NCBI GenBank assembly: GCA_041402045.1 | Contig: JAWKSZ010000066.1 | Coordinates: forward strand, 1 to 48,477 | Direction of reading: 5' to 3' | DNA length: 48,477 bases | Source of the DNA: JAGQRJ01 sp041402045 | Lineage (GTDB): Bacteria; Planctomycetota; J058 | In this document: in pieces, positions 24,962-33,490 of the stretch | Position numbering within the stretch: the first letter of the stretch is position 1 | Layout: each line of letters opens with the position of its first letter | The notes under the pieces: model-generated | Seen by the model: only the letters and a program-made list of their open reading frames with translations | The model's database searches: none | Told to the model about the DNA's origin: nothing | Translations under genes and position numbers: made by a program

Positions 24962-25456
24962 ATGCTCGGCTCCGACCCCGCTACCCGCCGCACGCGCGTG
25001 CTCCTGACCTGCGCCGCCGTCGCGCTGCTCTACGCGGGGGTGGACGCGGCGCGCTGGGTCCCGAGCTACCGGGCTCAAGCCCGCGCGGCGGAGGTCTACC
25101 AGCCGGTGAGCGTCGCGGTGGCGGAGGTCGAGAGGAAACGCGGGAGCCGCTCCGGCCGCGACAGGGTGATCTACACCTACACCTACGAGGTCGACGGCCA
25201 GCCCTACAGCTCGCGCCGCTTCTCCCACCTGGGCGAGGCGCCCGAGGGGCTCTACTACGAGCGGGGCCAACACTACACGGCCTATTTCGACCCCGAGGAC
25301 CCGCGCGAGGCGGTCCTGTCGCGCGAGCGCCCGCAGGCGAGCGCCCTGGCCCTGCGGGCGGGCCTCCCGTTCTTGATCCTGGGCATGGTCGCGCTCGGGG
25401 TGTGGGCCATGGACCGCGGCGAGGCCCAACGCGCGGCGCGGAAGGAGCCCCGGTGA
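24962..25456 (+). CDS. DUF3592 membrane protein
   Basis: 164-aa protein with an N-terminal span (VLLTCAAVALLYAGVDAARWV), an extracytoplasmic beta-rich domain (IYTYTYEVDGQPYSSRRFSHLG...YYERGQHYTAYFDPEDPREAVL) and a C-terminal span (AGLPFLILGMVALGVWAM). The Y-V-G--Y and V-A-FDP-DP motifs are those of DUF3592. Function unknown. The ATG has GAGGTG upstream. It ends 10 bp before the end of the convergent eight-gene string. Confidence 0.75.
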   Translation: MLGSDPATRRTRVLLTCAAVALLYAGVDAARWVPSYRAQARAAEVYQPVSVAVAEVERKRGSRSGRDRVIYTYTYEVDGQPYSSRRFSHLGEAPEGLYYERGQHYTAYFDPEDPREAVLSRERPQASALALRAGLPFLILGMVALGVWAMDRGEAQRAARKEPR

Positions 25457-25466
25457 CGTCCGCCGC

Positions 25467-26699
25467 TCAGGACGCGAGCTCGCGGCCGGCGAGGAAGAAC
25501 GTGCCCACCCCGAGCACCCCGAGCACGTAGACCGCGCTGTAGCCGGCGACCCGCAGCACGTAGTCGAGCGGCACGTTCTGGTCGCCGTAGGCGGCGTCGG
25601 CCACCCAGTAGAGCTGGAGGTCGGGCACGACCCAGGTCAGGAGCCCGCCGCGCAGGATCTGCTCTCCCAGGAGCACGCCGATCCCGCCCAGGAGGTAGCC
25701 CGCATACGCGCTGACCCCCTGCCGGCGCAGCCCGACGTGGACCCCCCAGGCCAGGGCGGGCCCGCCCCAGGTCAGGGCGAAGCCGACCGTCGGCGCCAGG
25801 CCCAGCGCGCCCACCCCCAGGAACCAGGCCACGCTCAGCCCGAGGGCGAGGGCGCCCACCCAGGGGCGCCGGCGGAACAGCGCCGCGACCAGCCACAGGT
25901 GCGCGGCCACGGCGCCGACGCCGCCCACGCTCTGGGCCAACGACGCGTCGGCGCCGAGCCCGGCCTGGACCAGGCTCGCGAGCAGGAACCCCAGCAGCGT
26001 GAACACCGCCGCGGCCTCCGCCGGGAGCCGCGTCGCCAGCGCCAGCCCGAGGGCGGCGAAAGCCGTCCCCGCGAGCGCCGCCAGGACCGTGGCCGCGACG
26101 GCGACGCCGTTGAGCGGCTCGGGCACCGCGAGCAGGCTCAGGTCGCGCCCGAAGAACAAGCTCGCGAGCAGAGCCAGGGGCAGGACGACGCTGGCGACGC
26201 CCACGCAGGCGGCGACCACCGGGGTGCGGCGCAGGCTGGCGCGGAGGCCGGCCGCGGCGACGAGCGCGAGCCCCAGCCCGCCGCTGAGCAGGACCCCGAG
26301 GTGCAGGCGCTCGGGGCCGTGGCGCACGCCGTAGGTCAGGACGACCCCCAGGATCAGCGCGGCTTGGCTGAGCGCCAGCGCCGCCCCCAGGAGCTGGCCG
26401 CCGAGGACCACCGCGGGGGAGGTGTGGGTCAGGACCAGGGGCGTGGTCCCGTCGCGCAGGCGCTCCGCCGCGCCGTGGGCCACCGCGGCGGCGGCGAGGA
26501 ACGCCAGGCAGAAGAGCTGCGCCGAGGCCCCGAGGTCCAGGACCAGGGCGTCGCCCTCCCCCAGCGCGAACACCGCCAGCGCCGGCGAGAGCCCGACCAC
26601 GACCGCGCCGCCGAGGAGCACGACCCCGAACACCGGCTGACGGGTCAGCTCGCGGTAGTGGGTCAGGGCCAGGCCCCAGCCTGCGGAGAGCGCGCTCAC
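25467..26699 (-). CDS. ABC-2 type permease subunit, last gene of the SPFH/ABC string
   Basis: 410-aa polytopic membrane protein with about twelve hydrophobic spans and no large soluble loop, starting VSALSAGWGLALTHYRELTRQPVFGVVLLGG, the usual opening of ABC-2 permeases in planctomycete-type operons. It probably pairs with the ATPase at 29778-31571 and permease at 28432-29781. GTG 26699 overlaps the preceding TGA (GTGA). Substrate unknown. Confidence 0.7.
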   Translation of the reverse strand: MSALSAGWGLALTHYRELTRQPVFGVVLLGGAVVVGLSPALAVFALGEGDALVLDLGASAQLFCLAFLAAAAVAHGAAERLRDGTTPLVLTHTSPAVVLGGQLLGAALALSQAALILGVVLTYGVRHGPERLHLGVLLSGGLGLALVAAAGLRASLRRTPVVAACVGVASVVLPLALLASLFFGRDLSLLAVPEPLNGVAVAATVLAALAGTAFAALGLALATRLPAEAAAVFTLLGFLLASLVQAGLGADASLAQSVGGVGAVAAHLWLVAALFRRRPWVGALALGLSVAWFLGVGALGLAPTVGFALTWGGPALAWGVHVGLRRQGVSAYAGYLLGGIGVLLGEQILRGGLLTWVVPDLQLYWVADAAYGDQNVPLDYVLRVAGYSAVYVLGVLGVGTFFLAGRELAS

Positions 26700-28435
26700 T
26701 GGGCGCCCCGCTTGGCCGGCGGCAGGTCCACGTCCGGCGGCGGGGTCTCGAGCACCTCCCGCGCCAGCCCGGCGCGGTCGGCCAGACGCTGGCGGAGCTG
26801 GGGCGACAGCGACTGCGCCGCGGTGTAGGCCGCGCGCAGGCGGATCGCCTCGAAGGGCACCGCCAGACGCTCGGCCTCCCGCGGGCTCGCCGCCGCCTGC
26901 CGCGCGACGTGCGCCTCCCAGCGGCGCTGCGCCCGCTGCGCCCGCAGGCGCTGGGCCTCGAAGCGCTCGTCCTCGCCGAAGGCGATCGCGCGGTAGGCCT
27001 GGATCCAGCAGCCCTCGACGTACTGCGAGAGGCTGGAGTGGCTCTCGAAGATCTGCGACGAGTCGGCGTAGCGCATGACCTCGATCCGGGTCACGAAGTC
27101 GCGGTAGCCCTCGCGCCAGCCGTTCCACTCGGGGTAGGTCGCGCGCCCGCCCTCGTAGAGCCGCTCGCCGTCGGCGTCGAGCCCGAAGTCGCTGAGCAAG
27201 GAGATCGACTCCACGAGCTGGTCGAGGTGGGTGCTGCGCATGTTCTCGAGGTGCCCGCCCAGGTTCCCCTGCAGCTCGCGCTCGAGCTCGGTCAGCGCGC
27301 CCTCGCCGCCGGGGCCGTCGCGCTTGGCCTCGAGCTGGCGCTGCAGGACCTCCAGCGCGGCGATCGTCTCGCGGTAGTTGCGGTCGAGGGTCGGCGCCAG
27401 CTCGGGCAGCGAGCGTAACCACACCTCGTCGTTGGGCAGGATCACCACCCGCCCGCGGCGCATGGCGTTGCGCAGGCCCATGAGCGCCACGCGCTCGAGC
27501 TGGACCGCGTCCCAGAGCTCGCCCTGGTCCCGGGCCACCCGCCGCCCGAGCTCCGCCCAGTAGACCGAGGCCGCGTGACAGGTGCGCCAGTCGAGCCGAC
27601 CCCAGCGCGCCTCGACCTCGAGCATGCGCGCGGGGTCCAGGCGCTCGCGCTGCCACAGCGCGTGCTTGCGCGCGGCGAGCAGGGCCGCGGGGTAGGCGGG
27701 CCGCTCCCGCGCCTGGAGCAGCGCCCGGCCGAGGTCCTCGCCCCAGGTCGCGCGCACGGCCTCGGGCTCCAGGGCCGCGGCGTCGACGAGCAGCTCCCAG
27801 GGCGCGAGCTCGCCGCCTTCGAGCTCGGCGACGAGGTCCCGGGTCCCAGGGTCCTCGCCCCAGGCCGGCGCCGCGGCGAGCTCGGCCAGGGTCGCGTCCC
27901 CCAGGATCCGGTGCAGCTCGAGGGCGTAGATCCGCTTGTAGGCCTGGTGGAAGTCGTCGGCGTAGCCGCCGATCTTGTCCTCGAAGGTGCTCGCCAGGCG
28001 CAGGTAGAGCTGGGGCTGGGTCGGGTTGAAGCGCAGCCCGTCGTCGCGCAGCACGCGGATCCCGGCCTGGATCCAGCGCCAGCGCGCCTCGGGGGTCCCG
28101 TGCTCGCGGCTGACGTTGTAGGCCAGGTCGTGGGCGAGGTGGTTCCAGGTGATCCACACCCGCGGCTGCAGCCGGCAGATCTGGCGGTTGAGCTGGCGCG
28201 CCTCGAGGTAGCGCTCCTCGCGGCGCAGGGTCTCTGCCCGCAGCCAGAGGTAGTCGACGACCAGCCCGCGGAACGCGCCCAGGGCGAGGACCGGCACGCT
28301 GAGGTCGGCGGACGCCCCCTCGGTCGTAGGCAGCACGAGCTCGGCCTGCTCCTGGCGCGCCTGGATCCCGGGCCGCCAGGCGCTCTGCAGCCCGAGGAGC
28401 GTGAGCCCCAGCGCGAGCCACCCCCAGCGCTTCAC
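26696..28435 (-). CDS. Large TPR-like membrane-anchored protein of ABC operon
   Basis: 579-aa protein with one N-terminal hydrophobic helix (WLALGLTLLGLQSAWRPGI), then a helical body. The segment FRGLVVDYLWLRAETLRREERYLEARQLNRQICRLQPRV is followed by WITWNHLAHDLAYNVS. I associate this kind of YLWLRA...W--LA-DLAYN protein with planctomycete genomes, beside ABC permeases, but no function is known. The repeat spacing resembles TPR. The C-terminus is charged and helical. GTG start overlaps the stop before it. It may be an extracytoplasmic scaffold for the transporter. Confidence 0.7.
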   Translation of the reverse strand: MKRWGWLALGLTLLGLQSAWRPGIQARQEQAELVLPTTEGASADLSVPVLALGAFRGLVVDYLWLRAETLRREERYLEARQLNRQICRLQPRVWITWNHLAHDLAYNVSREHGTPEARWRWIQAGIRVLRDDGLRFNPTQPQLYLRLASTFEDKIGGYADDFHQAYKRIYALELHRILGDATLAELAAAPAWGEDPGTRDLVAELEGGELAPWELLVDAAALEPEAVRATWGEDLGRALLQARERPAYPAALLAARKHALWQRERLDPARMLEVEARWGRLDWRTCHAASVYWAELGRRVARDQGELWDAVQLERVALMGLRNAMRRGRVVILPNDEVWLRSLPELAPTLDRNYRETIAALEVLQRQLEAKRDGPGGEGALTELERELQGNLGGHLENMRSTHLDQLVESISLLSDFGLDADGERLYEGGRATYPEWNGWREGYRDFVTRIEVMRYADSSQIFESHSSLSQYVEGCWIQAYRAIAFGEDERFEAQRLRAQRAQRRWEAHVARQAAASPREAERLAVPFEAIRLRAAYTAAQSLSPQLRQRLADRAGLAREVLETPPPDVDLPPAKRGAQ

Positions 28436-29781
28436 CGGATCGCCCCCAGCTCGCGGCGGCTGAGCACGAGCGCGCCCAGGCCCAGGCACAGCCCCCCGCG
28501 CAGGAGCCCGTCCAGGAGCGCGTAGCCGAGGGACGCGCCCTCGATCTGGACCCCGAGGCTGATCAGCCCGCCCAGGTCGTCGCGCCCGAGGTCGGGGAGC
28601 ACCCACAGCACGGCGTGGACCACGGCCTTGAGCGGCGCGTCCAGCCCGCCGTAGACGTTCACCCGCAGCGCGTCCTCCAAGAACCCGTGGGCCGAGCCGA
28701 TCGCCAGCACCCCCGCCGCCACGAGCACCGCCAGCCGGCCCTCGAGCAGCGCCGCCAGGGCCAGCCCCAGCCCGGCCACGAACACGAGCCGCCCCACGAG
28801 CACGACCCAGGCGCGGCAGAGGTTCCCCAGGAACCCTCCGGCGGGGTAGAGCACCTGGATCCCGGTGGTCGCGAACACCACCGTCGCCGGCGCGCTCTCG
28901 AGGTTCTGGAACTCGATCTCCAGCGCCTCGCCGCCCTCGAGCACCTCCCGCGGGAACTTGAGCGAGCGCATTTCGCCGCGCCCCACGATCCGCTGCGGCG
29001 GCCCGTCGAAGCCGCTCGAGCCCGGCGGGATCATGACGAAGCGCCCGCGCACCCCGGCGTCGGGCACCCGCACCTCAGGGGGCGCGTCAATGTAGGTGCG
29101 GTAGCGGAGCTGCAGCGGGAGCTCGGGGTAGGCGGCGAGGGGGCGGATCCCGTCCAGGCTCCAGCGCAGGCGCCCCCCCGGCCCGGCGCTCCGTCGCTCG
29201 CGCAGCTCGCGGCGCACCAGCTCCTCCAGCGCCTCGCCGCGGTCGAGCTCCCGCGGCACCTGCCCTTGGGCCTCGAGGCTCACCAGGCGCTGGGCCATTT
29301 GCGCCTCGATCAGCGCGCGGTCCGGTTGCGGCGAGCGCACGATCCCCTGGGCCAGGAGCACGAGCTCGAGCTCCGGCTGGGCCTCCTCCGGCGCGCGCAG
29401 CGCGCGCCAGCGCGCGCCGCCGTAGACCAGGAGCTGCCCGAAGCCCGCGAGACCCGCGAGCACGAGGGCGACCCCCGCCCACCAGCCCACGAGCACCTGC
29501 CAGCGCGGGGTCGGGGTCAACGCGATCCCGGTCAGCTCGCCGCGCTTGAGGGTCCCGGCGAAGGACAGCGGCAGCACCAGCGCGGTCAAGGAGAGCACGA
29601 GGGTCACGAGCCCCTGGCTCCAGCCGAGGAACACCTTCAGCCCGCCGACGGCGCTCCCGTCGCCGGTCGCGCCGCGCACCAGCGCCAGGGACCCGAACAC
29701 GAGCAGCGCCAGCGCCGCGGCCACCAGCCGCGAGCGCAGCGCCTGCCGCGCGCTGAGGGCGGTCACGCTGGCGAGCCTCAC
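28432..29781 (-). CDS. ABC-2 type permease with large soluble domain
   Basis: 449-aa permease. Spans are seen at residues about 15-36, 50-75, 95-122 and several near 310-445. Between about 125 and 305 lies a large soluble domain with beta-rich sequence (LQLRYRTYIDAPPEVRVPDAGVRGRFVMIPPG and ALEIEFQNLESAPATVVFATTGIQVLYPAGGF), probably outside the membrane. It is encoded between the ATPase and the TPR-like protein with GTGA overlaps at both ends. Likely half of an ABC exporter or extracytoplasmic processing complex. Confidence 0.72.
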   Translation of the reverse strand: MRLASVTALSARQALRSRLVAAALALLVFGSLALVRGATGDGSAVGGLKVFLGWSQGLVTLVLSLTALVLPLSFAGTLKRGELTGIALTPTPRWQVLVGWWAGVALVLAGLAGFGQLLVYGGARWRALRAPEEAQPELELVLLAQGIVRSPQPDRALIEAQMAQRLVSLEAQGQVPRELDRGEALEELVRRELRERRSAGPGGRLRWSLDGIRPLAAYPELPLQLRYRTYIDAPPEVRVPDAGVRGRFVMIPPGSSGFDGPPQRIVGRGEMRSLKFPREVLEGGEALEIEFQNLESAPATVVFATTGIQVLYPAGGFLGNLCRAWVVLVGRLVFVAGLGLALAALLEGRLAVLVAAGVLAIGSAHGFLEDALRVNVYGGLDAPLKAVVHAVLWVLPDLGRDDLGGLISLGVQIEGASLGYALLDGLLRGGLCLGLGALVLSRRELGAIR

Positions 29782-31571
29782 GGCCGCGGCTTCCGCTCGA
29801 CGAGGCCGTCGAGCACCTCGCGCCCGGCGGCGGAGAGCTTCGGCGCCGGCGCGGCCTCACGCGCCGGCGGCTCGGGGGCCGCGCGCTCGGTCAGCGCGCC
29901 GAGCACCGCGCGGCCCTGGCCCCGGGTCAGCCGCGGCGCCGGCGCGTCGGGGGCGGGCGCTGCGCGAGGGCTCAGCAGGTCGGTGAGCACGTCGCGCCCG
30001 CGGGGCGAGGCCTCGACGGGGGCGTCGTCGACGGGCGCCGGGGTCGACGGCGGCGCGAGCAGCCCCGCGAGGACCGCGCGCCCCGCCGGCTCCGCCGGCT
30101 CGTCCGCGGCCTGGTCGTCGCGGGCGGGGTTGAACCCCGCCCCTACTGCCCCTGTGGGGGTGACGAACGTCCGCAGAAGGACCCCGCGCGATCCGCGTCC
30201 CGCCCGGCGTCCGCGTCCCGCCCGGCGGTCACGTCCCCGCCCCGCGCCCGCGTCCCGCCCGGCGTCCGCGTCCCGCCCAGCGCCCGCGTCTCGACCCGTG
30301 CCCGCGTCCCGTCCGGCGCCCGCGTCCCGACCGCCGTCCGCGTCCCGCCCGCGCCCGCGTCCCGCCCATCGTCCGCGTCCCCGCCCGGCGCCCGCGTCCC
30401 GCCCGGCGCCCGCCCCGCCCGGCGTCCGCGCGTCCCCGATCGGCGGCCGCGTCTCGACCCGTGCCCGCGTCCCGACACGCGTCTGCGCCGCGCGCGCATA
30501 CGCGCCCCGACCGGCGGTCTCCTCCCGGTCCGCGCCGCGCGGGGGCTGGCCCGTCGGCACGCTCGCCCCCTCGGGGATAGGGGCGGGGTTCAGCCCCGCC
30601 CGCGGCGGCACGCTCGCCCCTTCGAGGGGAGGGGCGGGGTTCAGCCCCGCCCGCGCCTGCGCCCCGAGGAAGCTCGCCAGCTCGCCGCCGAGCTGGGCGC
30701 CGGAAATGTCCGTGCGCTCGCGGGCGGCCGCCTCGACCACCTCGCGGAACAGGGCCTCGAGCCGCGCGGCGGGGTTGTCGACCGAGACCTCGCCGGGGAC
30801 CTGGAACTGGGCCTGGACCTCGCGCGCGGCGGCCTTGGGGTCGAAGCCCGGGGGCCGGGCGAACTCGATCCGCACGCGCTCCCCCTGGGTCAGGAGCTCG
30901 CGGGTCGCGCCCAGCCGCACCAGGCGTCCGCCGTAGAGAATGCCCACCCGATCGGCCACGTCCTCGACGTCGTCGAGCAGGTGCGACGAGAGCAGGATCG
31001 TGCGCCCGCGGGCGCGGAGCTCGGCGATCAGGTCCTTGATCTCGCGGGTGCCGAGGGGGTCGAGGCCCGAGGTCGGCTCGTCGAGGATCAACAGGTCCGG
31101 GTCGCCCATGAGCGCGACCGCGAGCCCGATCCGGCGCGCCATGCCCTTGGAGAACTCGCCGACGGGGCGGTGCTCGTTGCGCCCCAGCCCGACCATGGCG
31201 AGCAGCTCGCTCACCCGCCGCGCGCGCTCCCGGGGGCCGACCCCGTGCAGGCGTCCGAAGAGCTGGAGCGTCTCCCGCGCGGTGAGGAACGCGTGGAGCT
31301 TGGTCTCCTCGGGGAGGTAGCCGATCTTGGCGCGCACGCTCTCGTGGTCGGGCTTGCGCCCGAACACGGTCAGCGCGCCGCGGGTGGGGAACAGGAGCCC
31401 CAGGATCAGCTTGATCGTGGTCGACTTGCCGGCGCCGTTGGGCCCCAGGAGCGCGAGCACCTCGCCCCGCTCGAGGCTCAAGGTCAACGGCGAGAGCGCG
31501 CGCACCCGCGCCCGCCCCCAGAAGTCGCGGAAGACCTTCTCGACGCCGACCAGGTCGACGACCGGGCTCAC
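29778..31571 (-). CDS. ABC transporter ATPase with long low-complexity C-terminal insertion
   Basis: 597-aa protein. The first 300 residues are a normal ABC ATPase: Walker A LLGPNGAGKSTT (about 40), signature FSKGMARR (about 143), Walker B LLILDEPTSGLDP (about 163) and switch SSHLLDD. Residues about 307-483 are an in-frame insert of AGLNPAP/EGASVP repeats and Arg/Asp/Ala/Gly-rich repeats (GAGRDAGAGRDA) encoded by palindromes and C-rich DNA. The final 110 residues hold four copies of a G-R-x-V-L-x-x-L motif (GRAVLAGL, GRDVLTDL, GRAVLGAL, GREVLDGL) separated by Pro/Ala linkers. It probably energises the adjacent permeases. GTG start overlapping the P-type ATPase stop. Confidence 0.88.
   Translation of the reverse strand: MSPVVDLVGVEKVFRDFWGRARVRALSPLTLSLERGEVLALLGPNGAGKSTTIKLILGLLFPTRGALTVFGRKPDHESVRAKIGYLPEETKLHAFLTARETLQLFGRLHGVGPRERARRVSELLAMVGLGRNEHRPVGEFSKGMARRIGLAVALMGDPDLLILDEPTSGLDPLGTREIKDLIAELRARGRTILLSSHLLDDVEDVADRVGILYGGRLVRLGATRELLTQGERVRIEFARPPGFDPKAAAREVQAQFQVPGEVSVDNPAARLEALFREVVEAAARERTDISGAQLGGELASFLGAQARAGLNPAPPLEGASVPPRAGLNPAPIPEGASVPTGQPPRGADREETAGRGAYARAAQTRVGTRARVETRPPIGDARTPGGAGAGRDAGAGRGRGRWAGRGRGRDADGGRDAGAGRDAGTGRDAGAGRDADAGRDAGAGRGRDRRAGRGRRAGRGSRGVLLRTFVTPTGAVGAGFNPARDDQAADEPAEPAGRAVLAGLLAPPSTPAPVDDAPVEASPRGRDVLTDLLSPRAAPAPDAPAPRLTRGQGRAVLGALTERAAPEPPAREAAPAPKLSAAGREVLDGLVERKPRP
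30122..30652. repeat. In-frame palindrome-bounded insertion in the ABC ATPase gene
   Basis: GGGCGGGGTT/AACCCCGCCC-type palindromes lie at 30122-30142, 30581-30601 and 30632-30652. The last two are in a 51-bp (17-codon) tandem duplication that also repeats GGCACGCTCGCCCC. Between 30180 and 30480 is a C-rich simple repeat (CGTCCCGCCCGGCGCCCG type). The whole 530 bp keeps the reading frame open. The same palindrome recurs in intergenic DNA at 38423-38443, showing that it is a dispersed repeat and not a protein domain. Confidence 0.8.
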
Positions 31572-33490
31572 GCCAGGTCCTCGCCCAGTCGGATCAAGCG
31601 CGCCGAGTTGAACACCACGAACAAGGAGCCCAGGTTGTGCAGCAGGATCGCGTGCACCGGACGCAGGGCGCCGGCGCCGGCGAGGGCCAGGCCGCCGACC
31701 ACGAGCCCGGCGGCCACGAGCAGGTTCTGGGTGACCACCGCGCGGCTGCTGCGGCTGAGCTCGATCAGGAACGGCACCCGGCGCAGGTCGTTGTTCATGA
31801 GCGCGACCCGGGCCGAGCCGATCGCCACGTCGGCGCCGGCGGCGCCCATGGCGATCCCCAGGTCGCCGGCGGCCAGCGCCGGCGCGTCGTTCACGCCGTC
31901 GCCCACCACCGCCACCCGCTCGCCCCGGGTGCGGGCGGCCCGGGCCAGGTCCAGCTTCTCGCCCGGCAAGCACTCGGCGGCCACGTCGTCGACGGCGAGC
32001 TCGACCCCCACCTGCCGCGCGACCTCCCAGCGGTCGCCGGTCATGAGCGAGACCTGCTTCACGCCCAGGGTCCGCAGCTTGGAGATCGCCTGCTTGGCCT
32101 CGGGGCGCACGCCGTCCTCGAGCCCCAGCACCCCGGCCAGGCGCCCGTCGAGGCCCACGTAGAGCCGGCTCAGCGCCTCCTCCTCCGCCGCGTCGTCGGC
32201 GGGCAGGGCCACCCCGCGCTCGGCGAGGAGCGAGCGGCGCCCGAGGACCACCGCCACGCCGTCGACGCTGCCCACCACGCCCAGGCCCGGGAGCTCCTCG
32301 GTGTCCCCGGGCTCGGGGACCTGGAGCTCGGCCTTGGCCGCGACCTGGACCACCGCCTTGGAGGCAGGGTGCGTCGAGCGCGAGGCGACCGCCGCCGCCA
32401 GGCGCAGGACGTCGGCCGGGTCGCGCTCGTCGGCGGGGACCAGCGAGACCACGTTCAGCTCGCCGGTGGTCAGGGTCCCGGTCTTGTCGAACATGACGCT
32501 CGTGAGCCGGCTCGCGACCTCGATATCCCGCGCGTCCTTGATCAGGATCCCCAGCCGCGCGGCGCAGCTCAGCGCGGCGACCATGGCGGTCGGGGTCGCG
32601 AGCACGAGCGCCGTGGGGCAGGCCACGACCAGCGCCGCCACGAAGCTGCCCTGGTCGCCGCTGAAGAAGAAGATCACGAACGCGAGCATGATCACGAGCG
32701 GCAGGTAGTAGGCCACGTAGCGGTCGATCAGCCGGGCGACCGGGGTGCGGCTGGCCTCGGCGGCGAGGATCAGGTCCTTGACCTGCCCCAGCGTGGTGTC
32801 GGCGCCGGCGCGGGACACCTCGACGTCGATCGCGCCGGTCACGTTCAGGGTCCCGGCGAAGACCTCGGCCCCCGGGCCCTTCTCGGCGGGGAGCGACTCG
32901 CCGGTAATGCTCGCCTCCTCCAGCGTCGAGCGCCCGCGGGCGATCACGCCGTCGGCGGGCACGCTCTCGCCCGGGCGCACGCGGATCGTCTGCCCCGGGC
33001 GCAGATCCTGCGCCGTGACCTCGACCTCGACCCCGTCGGGCCCGACGAGCTGAGCGGTGGTCGGCGTGAGCCGCACCAGGCCCTCGATCGCCGCCCGCGC
33101 GCCGAGGGCCGTGCGCTTCTCGACGAGCTCGCCCAGGAGCGCGAAGAAGGCCACCGCCCCGGCGGTGAGGTAGTCGGCGAAGGCGATCGCCGCGGCCACG
33201 CCCAGCGCGATCAGCTCGTCGAGCTGCAGGCGCCCGTCCCACAGGTTGCGCGCGGCGCGGACCAGGATCGGCGCGGCCAGGATCAGGGCCCCGGCCATGC
33301 TCGAGAGCGCGGCGACCTCGGGGGCGTAGAGCCCGGTCTCGCCGGCGACGAAGCCGTTGAACAGGAGCGCGCCGCCGCAGCAGGTGAGCACCAGGCGGTT
33401 GGCGACCTGGCGGGTGGAGGCCGCCTCGTCGGCGGCGGGCTCGAGGGGGCCCGGGGACGCGGCGGACGGGGGCAGCACGAGCTCGCTCAC
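31568..33490 (-). CDS. Heavy-metal P1B-type ATPase with CPT motif
   Basis: 640-aa cation pump without an N-terminal metal-binding domain. Motifs are TGES (about 195), membrane metal motif ACPTAL (about 293), phosphorylation site DKTGT (about 333), HP motif STHPASKAV (about 373) and GDGVNDAPAL (about 532). The membrane motif is CPT, not the usual CPC of Cu/Zn pumps or SPC of cobalt pumps, so metal choice cannot be assigned. Neighbours are three SPFH proteins, one with a His-rich loop that could bind the same metal, and an ABC transporter. GTGA overlaps on both sides. Confidence 0.9.
   Translation of the reverse strand: MSELVLPPSAASPGPLEPAADEAASTRQVANRLVLTCCGGALLFNGFVAGETGLYAPEVAALSSMAGALILAAPILVRAARNLWDGRLQLDELIALGVAAAIAFADYLTAGAVAFFALLGELVEKRTALGARAAIEGLVRLTPTTAQLVGPDGVEVEVTAQDLRPGQTIRVRPGESVPADGVIARGRSTLEEASITGESLPAEKGPGAEVFAGTLNVTGAIDVEVSRAGADTTLGQVKDLILAAEASRTPVARLIDRYVAYYLPLVIMLAFVIFFFSGDQGSFVAALVVACPTALVLATPTAMVAALSCAARLGILIKDARDIEVASRLTSVMFDKTGTLTTGELNVVSLVPADERDPADVLRLAAAVASRSTHPASKAVVQVAAKAELQVPEPGDTEELPGLGVVGSVDGVAVVLGRRSLLAERGVALPADDAAEEEALSRLYVGLDGRLAGVLGLEDGVRPEAKQAISKLRTLGVKQVSLMTGDRWEVARQVGVELAVDDVAAECLPGEKLDLARAARTRGERVAVVGDGVNDAPALAAGDLGIAMGAAGADVAIGSARVALMNNDLRRVPFLIELSRSSRAVVTQNLLVAAGLVVGGLALAGAGALRPVHAILLHNLGSLFVVFNSARLIRLGEDLA

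Noticed and set aside
28615..30936. Long plus-strand frame opposite the permease and ABC ATPase genes
   Set aside because: It is antisense to coupled genes with clear motifs and has Arg/Pro-rich shadow composition.
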